Assembly: GCF_020283565.1 (NCBI RefSeq)
Contig: NC_060065.1
Coordinates: forward strand, 29,500,409 to 29,564,408
Origin: Trifolium pratense
Taxonomy: Eukaryota > Streptophyta > Magnoliopsida > Fabales > Fabaceae
Reading direction: 5' to 3'
Length of the DNA stretch: 64,000 nucleotides
Shown here: one piece after another, positions 23,971 through 35,800 of the stretch
Numbering within the stretch: position 1 is the stretch's first letter
Layout: each line of letters begins with the position of its first letter
Notes under the pieces: generated by a model
The model's database searches: none
What the model was told of the DNA's origin: nothing
Seen by the model: only the letters and a program-made list of their open reading frames with translations
Program-made: the position numbers and the translations under genes

Positions 23971-24392
23971 ATGTGTATCGTCGTACTGTCATTACCACAT
24001 CTTCATGTGCTGTTATGACAGCACAGGAAGCAGAAGCGTGGAGCTTATATCAAGGTATACAATGGGTTGCTAGCTTGGGTTATAATAAAGTTGTCTTTGA
24101 ACTAGATTGTAAGATTGTTGTGGATGATGTGAACAAGATGAGTATCAACCAATCGGAGTATGGTTCAATCATTCAAAATTGTCGAACCTTACTTCATCAC
24201 TATAATGACTTCATAGTCGTTTTTACTAGGCGTCAAGCAAACGGTAGCGCTCATGCACTCGAACGAGCAGCTTTATCCCATGCTTATCGCAATACTTTTA
24301 ATGTAATCCCTCATTGTATTGCTACTATTATTATGAATGAAATGACATAAGTTTTCTTTGCGTCAAAAAAAAAAAATGTGTATCGTCGTACT
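23971..24392 (+). mobile_element. 5'-truncated LINE insertion with 17-bp target-site duplication
   Basis: The inserted DNA is 23988-24375. It ends in an A tail (24365-24375) and is bracketed by identical ATGTGTATCGTCGTACT at 23971-23987 and 24376-24392. The body encodes the C-terminal RNase H-like (RVT_3) part of a plant non-LTR retrotransposon. Truncation, A tail and target duplication together show target-primed reverse transcription. Confidence 0.92.
23973..24350 (+). pseudogene. RNase H-like domain fragment of LINE ORF2
   Basis: The 125-codon open frame reads AQEAEAWSLYQGIQWVASLG, YNKVVFELDCKIVVDDVN, and then FTRRQANGSAHALERAALSH before the stop. This is the RVT_3 RNase H fold, with E in EAEAW and D in ELDCK as candidate metal ligands. 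The first few residues (MYRRT) come from the host target site, so this ATG is not a genuine start. Nothing suggests expression, and reverse transcriptase and endonuclease are absent. Confidence 0.85.
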
Positions 24393-24475
24393 ATTCATAT
24401 TTTAGATACAATAATTTTTTTTCTAAATTCATACAATATAATTATGGCATATATTTGCTCAAAAAAAAATTATGG

Positions 24476-24479
<4 letters not shown>

Positions 24480-24534
<55 letters not shown>
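24480..24534. repeat. (AT)n microsatellite
   Basis: About 27 uninterrupted AT units ending in ACACAC. Confidence 0.95.
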
Positions 24535-24543
<9 letters not shown>

Positions 24544-24589
24544 ATTTTGAATAAATTTTGGATTTACTATTAACTTGCCATATACGAAT

Positions 24590-25175
24590 AGGGTTGGGAA
24601 TAGGCCAGACGGCCTACAGGCGCCTTCGGCCTAGCTTGTTTAAGCCTGGTCTGACCTGTTTATTAAAAATGCTAGGCTCAGGCTTTGAAAAAAACCTATT
24701 TACATAAATAGGTCAGGCTCAAACTTTTAAAAAAGCCTACAAAGTCTGATAGGCCGACCTGTTTATATTTAATAATTATTATTTATATAATAATTTTATT
24801 ATGGCATACTTAACTTTGTCGTAATCGTATTTGTTATTTTATTAGCTTTTAATTCTTGTGCTAATCATTTTATTAGTTTTTTCTTAATGTTGTAGAAATT
24901 ATAACAATTAAATGTGAAATAGGCTTTAAGGCCTGTTTAACCTATTTAAAAACACTATATAGAGTGATTCAAAAAAAAAAAAAAAATATAGAGAGACATT
25001 TATGTAAGACAAACTTTTAAACATGCTATAAGGCCAGGCCAAGCTTTAAAAAGGCTCGAGCCAGGAAAAAAAAATTGCATTTGATAGACCGTAGGCCATG
25101 CTTAGGCCTGAAGAAAAATCGTAGGCCAGACTCAGACCTGTCAAAGCCTGGCCTGGCCTATTCCCAACTCTATAG
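24590..25175. mobile_element. TIR element with GGGTTGGGAATAGGCC ends
   Basis: The left end GGGTTGGGAATAGGCCAG and the right end CTGGCCTATTCCCAAC are perfect complements. The subterminal regions are rich in AGGCC/GGCCT. A TA is present at both borders, but a longer target duplication is not evident. No transposase frame, so non-autonomous. Confidence 0.8.
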
Positions 25176-25339
25176 ATGAATTAAATATAATATGTCATGA
25201 TAATTACAACCCTTTTAATCACAAAACTCTGCAAAAAGTTAATAAAAGAAAAGAAAGTGCGAGTGTGGTAATAATAATTGGTGTACATATTAAGCAATAA
25301 TATAAATTTAGTTAAAGATCAATTTGACATTCTAGTGGC

Positions 25340-25659
25340 CACTACAAGGAAAAAAAAATTCGGCGGCGACAAATGTTGTTGAGAAAAATACAAAATTGCT
25401 GCAAAATGTATTTTTTGCAGCAACAAAATTATCGCTGCATGTCGTTGGCATAAATGCCGTTACGAAAAGTTTTACAAGGATAATCAATGTTGCTGCCATA
25501 ATTAGTGTTTTCGCAACAACAAAGATCGATGCTGTATAATGACTATTGTCGCTGCAAAATGTATTTTTGTCAACAAATAAAGTCGCTGAAAAAATATATG
25601 TATTTTTGTCAACAACTAAAGTCGCTGCAATAAGTTATTGTTTTCAACAATATTTTTTT
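25340..25659. mobile_element. One end of a CACTA (EnSpm/CMC) element
   Basis: CACTACAAGGAAAAAAAAA at 25340 is the classic CACTA terminus. It is followed by subterminal repeats of GTCGCTGCAA and GTTGCTGCAA type (25370-25650). No matching TTGTAGTG right end was found in the window; a foldback element begins where the subterminal repeats stop. Confidence 0.7.
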
Positions 25660-26448
25660 GGCTTAAATGCAGTTTTACCGTCCCTGTTTTGAAAAATACG
25701 GAATTTTACCCCCTATTTTAAAATGCGGAATTTTACCCCCTATTTTATAATTTGTTGGATTTTGCCCCCCACCAAAATTCTACACAAAATCTGCTTATGA
25801 GCGACAAATGCAAAGCTTCGCACAGAACTCAATTTGGATCAATAATTCATAAAACTGATACCTAAACGACCGTAATCGAGTTAGCTTTCCACATAATCAA
25901 ACCCTACTAAATTTGGAGTTATAGAGAGAGATTAATTACCGTTTTAGTGAAGATCTGTCCAATTACTAATTCTGCAGAAATCTACTTGTGACCTTCAAAT
26001 TCAACATCGTCTACCGAACGTATCGTAACTCCAAATTCGACGAAATTGAAATTCCAACAAGATTAATTTCGTTAGCTTTCCATACATGTAAATAGTATTC
26101 AAAAATGAGCTATAGGGTGAGAGGCATGACGAAAATACCAGTAGTAATTTCATACGATAATTAATTTGAACATACCTTCACTAAAACGGTAATTAATCTC
26201 TCTCTGTAACACCAAATTTAGTGGAGTTTGATTCTGTGGAAAACTAACTCGATTGCGGTCGTTTCGGTACCAGTTTGGTGAATTATTGATCCAAATTGAG
26301 TTCTGTGCGAAGCTTTTAACTTGAGGCTCAGAAGTAGATTTTGTGCAGAATTTTGGCGGGGGGCAAAATCCAACAAATTATAAATTAGGGGGGGGGGGTA
26401 AAATTCCGCATTTTTCAAAACAGGAGGGATAAAACTGCATTTAAGCCT
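25660..26448. mobile_element. Long foldback element A
   Basis: The left arm GGCTTAAATGCAGTTTTACC is matched by GATAAAACTGCATTTAAGCC on the right. The inner arms also pair: ATCTGCTTATGAG region, GAACTCAATTTGGATCAATA versus TATTGATCCAAATTGAGTTC-like, and TAATTACCGTTTTAGTGAAG versus its complement. The arms total about 300 bp each. Confidence 0.85.
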
Positions 26449-26457
26449 ATTTTTTTT

Positions 26458-27306
26458 AGGCTTAAATATCACATTGGTCATTGTATGTTCCCATTTTTTT
26501 GGTTTTAGTCCCTGTATGTTTTTTTTTTAAAAAAAACAGTTCCTACATGTCCAATTCCTTTTGGTTTTCGTCCCTCCCCTCTCAAAAATGCTGATGTGGC
26601 TAACGGCATGACATGTGACATGCTGACGTGGCAAATGAAGGACCAAAACAAATCAACAAATTCAATGAAGGACCAAAACCAAAAAAAAAAAATCCCTAAA
26701 AAAAAAATTTTTTGTTAAAAAAACAATTTTGTAACATGTTTTACTTTTAAACATACCAATTTTTTTTCAAATAGAAAACAAAATTTAAAATATATACTCC
26801 ATAAACATATAAGAGTAAAAAAGTTTAAAATCCATAAACATATAGTGTAAAAACTTGTTCACAGTGTGCTAAAATTGGTTTAGGACATGTTAAAAAATCT
26901 GGTTATAATGATAGTGTGCTTAAAATTGCACATCAACTTAAACACAGTTTGAATTAACTTATTTTTGAGTTTATGCAAATAATTTATGTAGTTTTTATGT
27001 ATTACTCCATCCGTTTCAAATTACTTGACATTTTAGATAAAATAGCTTATAAAATACAATTTTCATTAGTGTGAACTTATAAAATAGCTTAAAACCTAAT
27101 TTATATTGTATAAGCTGTTTGAATAAGCTTAAAGGGGCACGTCAGCATGCCAAATGTCATGTCGTTAGCCACATCAGCATTTTTGAGATGGGAGAGACGA
27201 AAACCAAAAGGAATTGGACATGCAGAGACTGTTTAAAAAAAAAAACATACAGGGACTAAAACAAAAAAACCAGGAACATCCAGGGACTAATGTGATATTT
27301 AAACCT
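26458..27306. mobile_element. Foldback element B, adjoining A
   Basis: The left end AGGCTTAAATATCACATTGG and the right end AATGTGATATTTAAACCTT are inverted. The arms also carry TTTGGTTTTAGTCCCTGTATG and its complement, GGTTTTCGTCCCTCCC and its complement, and CTGATGTGGCTAACG and its complement. It starts 10 bp after element A. Confidence 0.85.
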
Positions 27307-27731
27307 TGTAATTTTGATTTTGGTCTTAAAAGGCTCATCATGTTTTTAATTTTTTTAATTTTTAAGTGAGAGTCTTGATTTATATGGAGAAATATTTCAT
27401 AGGAGATAATTTACTTTTGTTGGACCAAAACTGCAACAAATATTTAAGTAGAGGATAGAAAAAATTGATTTTAAAAGGTTTTTTTTTTTTGCGAGCAGGC
27501 TAGCTGCCCTGCGAATTGTGGAGGAGGTTCTGAAATTATAAGTTGAACTTAAATCAATCCTATAAAACCGGTTTCTAAAGTGATGGTTGCCTCTACTTTA
27601 TATTTCATGTATTTAGATTTTTATATTTCGTGTTTCTTAAAATCCCTAAAAATATCGTTTGATGTGTATGTTGCAAATTGAATCGTCTGCTTAAAACGAC
27701 AATGGATGAAATGAACCACTCACTAAATTAA

Positions 27732-28777
27732 GGGGATGTATTGGATTGATATTTCAATGGATTTTAAAATACTTTTTTATAATAAAAATGTCTTGTGGTA
27801 TTCAATCAAGAATTTTACAAAAGTTAAATAACTCTTGTGGTATTCAATTAAGACAATCACGGTTTTTTTTTCGGGGCAATAAAATCTGTTGGTATTCAAT
27901 TGAGATTTCTTATCACTTTTAAAATGTTTATCGGTATTCAAAAGTCTATAGATTTTGATGTACTTTTTTTGAGATGGATTTCAATGGACGTTTTAGTTGA
28001 AAATAAAAATACTTTTGTCATCTAACAATCTCACTCAAACCCTCAAGACTTTCCTTTTCTTCCAAAGACTTTTTTCTTCTTGCAAAACTGGAGTTCACGT
28101 TCTTTCTTTTACTACATCCTATACTTTTCAATCATCTTCTTGAATGACTATCATATACAATTCCAATTTGCAATTGTTCATCGTATACATTCATCCGCCA
28201 AAATAAACAAGCAAACCATATATATTTCATCATTTCAATCATTATATATGCCACTTTGAAAAATTCTATAATTTTGCAACAAAAAAATATTCTGCAGCCA
28301 AGCCGCTTTCTTTTATGATTCATAGTTGTTTTTATAGACTTTTTTATGATTTTGCAACGTTATAAAAAAGTGGTAAGAATCATAAAAAGACCACTGTATT
28401 CTTTACAACGTTTATTTGTCTTTTTTTTTATATATATATATTTTTAAAAAATATTCATTTATTTGATATTGATGATTGTTGATTTTTTAAGGAATGATTC
28501 ATTTTCATTGATTCATTCATTATTATTTTAGAAGATATTTGTATCGAATTTATTGAGTCATTATATTTTAAAAGTCTATAAAGTATTTTGAAATATAAAA
28601 AATTTGTGTTATAAAGTCTTACAAATTCTTGTGTTAAGAATCTTGATTGTAAAAAGTCTTTCAAAAAAGTCTTCTAAAATCTCATAAAATCAATATAATC
28701 TCACAAAGTCTTTTAAAATCTTCAAGATTTTTTTTTGCTAAAATTGTCTTATGAAATCCAAATCCAATACACCCCCC
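27732..28777. mobile_element. TIR element with TAA target duplication (PIF/Harbinger-like)
   Basis: The left end GGGGATGTATTGGATTGATA pairs imperfectly with the right end (TCCAAATCCAATACACCCCC). TAA flanks both sides (27729-27731, 28778-28780). The 1046-bp interior repeats CTTGTGGTATTCAA(T) several times and has no transposase. A 3-bp TWA duplication fits the Harbinger/Tourist group. Confidence 0.7.
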
Positions 28778-28782
28778 TAAGA

Positions 28783-28942
28783 CATTGAGATCAAGTGATT
28801 AATGAACCATTTATAACAAATCATTTGAGAGAATTCGAGTTCGATTTATGGTGGGAATAATTTTATTAGTTAGACTATATTTACCTCATAGTCGAACGGT
28901 GGATTATTAGACTCCTTCCCACGAGATCTAGAGGGTTAATAA
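28783..28942 (+). mobile_element. SINE-like element (CGAGTTCGATTT family)
   Basis: ATCAAGTGATTAATGAACCA is followed by TTCGAGTTCGATTTATGGTG (B-box-like), ATTTACCTCATAGTCGAACG and an A-rich end. The same order appears in reverse orientation at 36215-36330. Confidence 0.55.
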
Positions 28943-29506
28943 AAAAAGAAGAAATAAACACTCACTAATTAATTTATGATGATTGAGAGCAATAATGGAC
29001 AATACTCACCTACAAGCTCATTAATATCTTATATTCTAAGCTTATTCTGATACGCTAACCTTAAACTTAATCATTTTCCTGCTCATTTTCACTCTCATTT
29101 GAACCCTAATTTAATTCAAATAAAATGTTAAAAAATATCTCAACAAGAATCGAACCCACAACCTTTAAGATTTACTTGGTGAATTTGTCACTAGGCTACA
29201 TGAATCAGTCTTATATAATTTGGTAATCCACATGTAATAAATATGAAATTAATGCTTAATTTTGTTTAAATAGAGATCAACCCCGTTTTTTTTATACAAC
29301 TCCAATTTTTTTTTTTATGAAATACACATTCAATTTCTTTTTATACAAATCTTCTTTTTTTTGTTTAAATAGAATTCAATTAATTTCATTCCTCTCATTT
29401 TTTTCTCCCGGTTTTTGACATTAATTAATTTTCCATCGGATTTTTGCAATATTCAGTTCCAAATTAATTTAAATAAGATGCGTTATAGATTTGCATTTAA
29501 GTTATA

Positions 29507-30336
29507 TCTCTTATATATTATAAGCTTGCTAACATAAGCTAACCCTAAACCTATTTTTTTTCCTCTCATTTTCCGTATCTTTTTATTGTGGCTTTATATT
29601 TAAAAAAAGTACAAATTTGTCTACAATAAAAATTGAATCTGCATTTGCTTACAATAATACAATAAAGTCTTTCAACCACTAGAGTATGTGCTTCAATCGT
29701 GATAAAAGTTAGGAATTCTAATATGCTAACCATGTTTTTCAATAAATTTGAACGACAACATTTCTTATCTCTTATATTATAAGCTTGCTAACATAAGCTA
29801 ACCGTAAACCAATTATAAAAAAACCAATTATAAAAAAATTGGGATATGACGAAATGTGTATATAAATTTTACACGTCCGATTACAAAAAAATATTTACTC
29901 AATTTTTTTAATTTTATTTTACAAAACATGTTAAATTTATTTTCTTCGTTGCCACTATTCTTTTATGCCAAAAAAAAATCATAATTCAATTTAAGATCAC
30001 AATGTGAACGTTTAATATTTAATCAAAATTTAAAATAAAGAGTAATGACAATATGTTAAACATGTTAAGATATATCTTTCGTCGCCTGTGTTTTCACATG
30101 GTCAGTTGTATGTTGCAACTTCAAGAGTTACTTCTAGAGAATGATTAAAGATTCAGATTATCGACAAATACGGTGAAGATGCAAATAAAATTTCGATTAT
30201 AGTTTATAAGTAAGTATTTCGTAATATATCATAATTTCCGTTATATGAAAATTTATCCAAATTTATAGTTAATATTACTCTAATTTTTCAAATACGTTTT
30301 AATCAGACCCGTGCGTGCACGGGTCGGAAGTTCTAG
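29507..30336 (+). mobile_element. Candidate non-autonomous Helitron
   Basis: The 3' end has the hairpin GACCCGTGC-GT-GCACGGGTC (30306-30325), a short spacer, then CTAG (30333-30336) followed by T. A Helitron 5' end begins TC after an A. TCTCTTATATTATAAGCTTG at 29768 fits, and a near-identical start lies at 29507, so the element is either 569 bp or contains a nested start. A third related phrase lies near 29025. No Rep/helicase is encoded. Confidence 0.6.
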
Positions 30337-30550
30337 TTAATTTATGAAAAACTATATAATTCATTATACATGCTTAAACTATATGCATTTGAAATTAACA
30401 ACCATTTCACGTTCTAACAAATCGTTCGTAAGCAAGCTTTGAATGAACCTTGATAAAATAAAAATATGATTAAGATCTATTATTTGAGGTAGTTGATGCA
30501 TATATTTAGTTAAACAATAATCATCAATCAACATATAAAGTTAGGTCGAA

Positions 30551-32809
30551 GTGGAATTCTCTATCCTATGGCTAATAGTCAAAGCTTTCATACATCATTC
30601 ATACAACAAAACAAAAAGATGGGTTTCAACCTCAGCTTTATTTTCCTTCATTCTCCTGATTTTATTTGGTACAAGCACTTTTATCGTCCAATGGATTGAC
30701 CTTGTAAGTCATATTCTTACTCTCTTGATCATCTTCTTAATCATGCTATTTCTTTCATTAAGTTAATTTTAATAGCTTTTGATGCATGTATATATATATA
30801 TGCTTTGTGGTTTTCTTGGACGTACTAGTCCAAATTTTGTTTATCACTCTCTCACACACAATTGTTAGTTTGAATGAGTTATTAATTGATTAATTTCTCA
30901 TCCTAAAGGTATAATATCATCATTTTATTTTATAGTTTAAAAGAAATTACCACATAAAATCCTTTTATTCTTAAAAGAAATTACCCCTAAAGTTCTCTTA
31001 TCAAACATACTCATAGTTTTATGCTCAACCTATCCTCCTCTTATTCAACACATGCCAAAATTTATATTGCCTAGAGGAACCACGGACTCGGATTGCATCA
31101 AAAAGAAGTGTCTGCATTACAATTGATCATATCTAAATTGTCTGATCTTAATTGGACGATCCAGGTGTCCAGAATACATGTAGTCAAATTGCACAGAATC
31201 TAAATTGAAGAACCACAACCATGAGTTACTAGCCTACTCACATACATGGAAAAAGGGTATAGTGTTAAGTTGTCCTAAAAGCATGAAAGGAGAATAGGAG
31301 GACAAAATATGTTAAGTTACACATCCCTCCCAAAAACACTAACATTCTACTATGGTACATGTACTAAAAGTTTATAGAATATTTGACTCATTTAATTAAA
31401 ATAATTCAATTTAAAGTTTATATAATATTTAACAAGTCAAACTTATTAAATCACGAATTATTAATCATATACATAATTACATATCTAGTTGAATGTTGAA
31501 ACATTCAAAGGTATATAACATGTAAGAGACTAAGGTTTGATGAATAAACAGCCGGGCCATTTGTATTATAATGTTTTATTAGTTAAGATAATATAATGCA
31601 AAGAAGAAAAAAAAGTGTCTATATTTAGATTCCTATAAAATTAGTTTTTAATTAGGTGCATCATGCAATTGGTACACCATTTGAAGAATTCTTTTATTTT
31701 TTGTTGGTCAAATTAGCTTATAGAATTATAAGGCTAACCTTTCGCATATTCAATTTTCATTGAGTGAATTATGAGTTGTGTTTAGCATAATGACGAGATG
31801 GCTTTCCTTCTCCATCATCATCCTCATTGTATTTGTTGCAACTTCTTTCATCTTGGAAATTGACCTTGTAAGTCTCTTATATTTTCAATATTTGTGTTTT
31901 TCTTTTTGTTATAGATATTGCATTCTTTAATCATGGTTGTTTTTGTTTCTATAAACTTTATCCCTTCATTCATATCTTTCTCTCAACGTCGACGAAGACG
32001 TGTAGGTGCACTATTATGCGGTAGTGCCTCTAACTTTGCCTGAATTTTCCATTTCGCACTTAATGACCGAGCTTTCCTTCTTTCTTTTTGGGGGGATCAT
32101 CGTTAAGTCAACGTAATGATATTCTAATATTCAATACTCCCCTATAATTGTAACGGAAATCGGTAACCATATTAACTTGCTCTCTAATAAACTTAACTTT
32201 GCAGTGAGATTGAAAGTTTAAAATGGCCCCAACAACACCGAAGAATATTACCTACATTTTTTTTTGGTAAAAAAAGGGATCAAATGCCCGAGAAATTAAA
32301 CTATTCTAAACATATAAAACTTTCCTAAAATCATAGGTAAGAACTTGTAACACAAGGGATACATCATTTAAGCACCTATCCACATGGTTCATATCCATGT
32401 TTTGGGCCAGAAGCTAAAATAATCCCCATAGCATCACTTTCTTCTTTGATGCAATCTTACGATTTAGAGACACTGATCAAAATTGACCGGTAAACAAAGC
32501 CACAACAAAACACATGTTTTGTTGACATTTTTGTACGAATCCCACTTCTGTGACCCTGACATACTTGCGCGCCCCCTGATATTCTCAATTTACCCACTGG
32601 CTACTTAGAAAGCGAGTGTAGAAAAGAACAAAACTAAAATACCATTGTTCGCTTGCTACGTCGTAAGTATGGAAAATTGCAAAAATTGAAAAACCACAGT
32701 TCACATTCTTGCGAACTATAGTTCACAAAAAAAAAAAATCAATTTTTTTGTCCTCTTCATCTTATAAGGCATGAATACTATGAATTAAATTGTATTAATA
32801 TTGAAAGAT

Positions 32810-32847
<38 letters not shown>

Positions 32848-35800
32848 TAAAACTAATGCACCAAATAAAGAAATAAATTATACAAAGACAAATAGTAAAA
32901 TTGATCTTAATTGTAAGGATTATCATTCTGCATAGTTGTCACCGTTGAATTGCAATTAGTGCACATATTATTCATATTTGATTTTGTATAAGGGTCTTGC
33001 TAAACAGTGCCCCGGGGCACTCTTTAAGCATTCTATTTAAAGAAATAATTTACTCAAAAAGTGGAACATTTCAATTTTCGAGGCGTTGACTTCACACATT
33101 TCCATAAAATTTTAACAAAAACTTACTATTTAAGATGCTTAAAGAGTGCCCTGGGGGCACCGTTTAGCATTTTCCACGATGTCACAATTGATTAGCAATT
33201 AGTGTATATATAACTGTCACAATAAATTAGCATATTATGCTCCCTGTTTGTATCAGTCTCGCGTGCAGGGACGGAGCCACATACAAGGATGTGGGGGCTC
33301 ATGCCTGCACTAACTTTTGAGGAAGTATTTTTCTATATATAACAATATATGTAAATATTTGGCTTGGCAGATCAATATATCACCGAATACAAAGTTTCAT
33401 TCATTTTGACTCAACACACAAACCACACCCCTCACTCATTCTTTCTCACTACAACAGAAATCAAACACGCTCCACTGTCTCTTTCACTCATGGTTTAAGG
33501 TCAAGTATATATTTCAATGTAGGCTTAATTGCATATTTGGTATCTTATATCTTTATTTTAGATTTTAAATTGGTCCTTTATGTTTTAAAAGTTTCAATTT
33601 AATCCCATGCATTACTTATTTCAACTTAAGTTGGTTCTTTTTATTAAATTTTGAGTTAATTTCGTCTAAAACTTCCACGTGACACCCTCCTAAGTTGTCC
33701 ACGTATACAAATTTGTTAGCTAAATGGACGATTTAAACCAAAATTTGACTAAAATGACTAACTTGAAACTTTTTAAACTTAAGGGACCAAATTGAAACCT
33801 AAAACAAACCTAAATGATCAAATATATATGTAATTAAGCCTTTCATATATATTCTCTCAAAAATGAAATAATTTATACATTTAGTGCTATAAATTTGTAT
33901 CTATGGTGCCCCCACTTTGCAAAATTTCTGGCTCCGTCACTGCTCGCGTGTATATAATTAATAGTCTAGTATCTATGAAAATCACTACAATCAAATATTA
34001 ATTTCTATCCTTTTATAGAGTCACCGTGTTTAATACTATGAGTTCGCAGTCTACTACGTAGCGAACTGAGTTTTAGTTCGCATTCTACGTAGCGAGTGAC
34101 TATATTTTTTACTCAAATACAAGATGTTCGCCCTCCTAAATGAAAAATATCATGAAAAAATAGTTCACATTCTAGGATGCGAATACATTTTTTCATGATT
34201 TTTTCCATAAAGGGGGCGCAGACGCTGAGTTTGAGTTAAAAATATTGTCACTTGCCACTTAAAGTGCGAAAAGCACTCGCATCCTAAAAAGCGAAAGGAT
34301 TAATTTGGTCATTTCAAGAGGTGACTAAGACATTCTGGGGTACGAAAAGTTGGATTCTTTTTGTACTAGTATTAATCTAAGTATGCTTTGAGAGTGGTTA
34401 ATCTAATCAATGTTCTTTTTTTTTTCTTTTTCTTTTCAGTCCATACTAACAAGAAATACTATATTCAAGACAATTGAAGTCTCAAACAACAAACAAGAAC
34501 AATCTAAATTCCCACTAAGTTGCAACACAAACTCAACATCAACATGTCCATCTTCCTATCCAACAACATTTCATCTCAATGATGATTCATCATCTCAATC
34601 ATGTCCACATTACTTCAAATGGATCCATGAAGATCTTAAACCATGGGAGAAAACAGGAATCACAAGAGAAATGGTTGAAAGAGGACAAAACATGTCACAT
34701 TTTAGGCTTGTGATTGTGAATGGAAAAGCATATATAGAAAAATATGCAAAATCTTTTCAAACAAGAGATGTTTTTACAATATGGGGAATTCTACAACTTT
34801 TAAGGTTATATCCTGGAAAAATACCTGATTTGGAGTTAGTGTTTCAATGTGGTGATAAGACTTTGGTGAACAAAAACCTTTTTCAAGGACCACAAGATGT
34901 GTCACCTCCACCTCTTTTTCATTATTGTGGAGATGAAAATTCATTTGACATTGTTTTTCCTGATTGGACCTTCTGGGGTTGGTAAAACTTCTATTCCCTT
35001 TAATTAGAATTTAAATGCATCATTAACAAGTCATTAGTTACAATAAAAACTATAAATAAACTCAGAGTGAATATACTATCTCAGATCTTTTTATAAAAGA
35101 CAATTGAGTTAACAAAAGTTGACGTATCTAGTTTATATTATAAATCAGATACATTAACTTTTATTGACTCAATTATCTCTTATGAAAAAGACTAGAGAGA
35201 GTACACTATTTTTCATACTTTTTTTTTTGTCAGGTAGCCTAATAACTAGAAAAAACGTTGTTATTTTTATTAAATATATTTTAGATTTTTATAATTAGTT
35301 GTGAATGTAAACATAATGATCATGCAAGGAAAAAGGAAAACAAAACTTATATAAGTTTACATTTTTTTTTCCTTCTTGGTAGGTCTGAGCTCAACATAAA
35401 ACCATGGGAAACAACATTAAACAACATACAAGAAGGCAACAAGAATATCAAATGGAAGGAGAGAATACCTCATGCATTTTGGAAGGGCAATCCAGAAGTA
35501 TCTTATATTAGAAAAGAACTTTTGAAGTGTAATGCCTCGGAAGAACATGATTGGAATGCTCGAATATATGATATCGTAAGTTCGTAATCTTATGCCTCTC
35601 GATTTCTTTTAGAGTAATTGCATCAATTTTTCGAAGACGAAAGTAATATATTTTTTTTTTCTTTTCAGAAATGGGTAGAGGAAAAATCGAAAAAATTTCA
35701 GGACACAAAATTGGAAAACCAATGTACCTATAGGTATGCCAATTTTATTTTTAATTTTTTTTTAAGTATTATGTGTGATTTTGAATTTTTTTTAATTCAT

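Noticed and set aside
23973..24350. Host RNase H gene
   Set aside because: A target duplication and A tail bracket it, and the catalytic domain is partial; it is a LINE fragment.
24480..24534. Replication origin or matrix attachment site at the AT tract
   Set aside because: A simple dinucleotide repeat; sequence alone gives no support for such a role.
34410..34985. Independent 191-aa protein starting [10 protein letters not shown]
   Set aside because: Its start is the pyrimidine tract of a splice acceptor. The frame is exon 2 of the GT90 gene and ends just past a donor.
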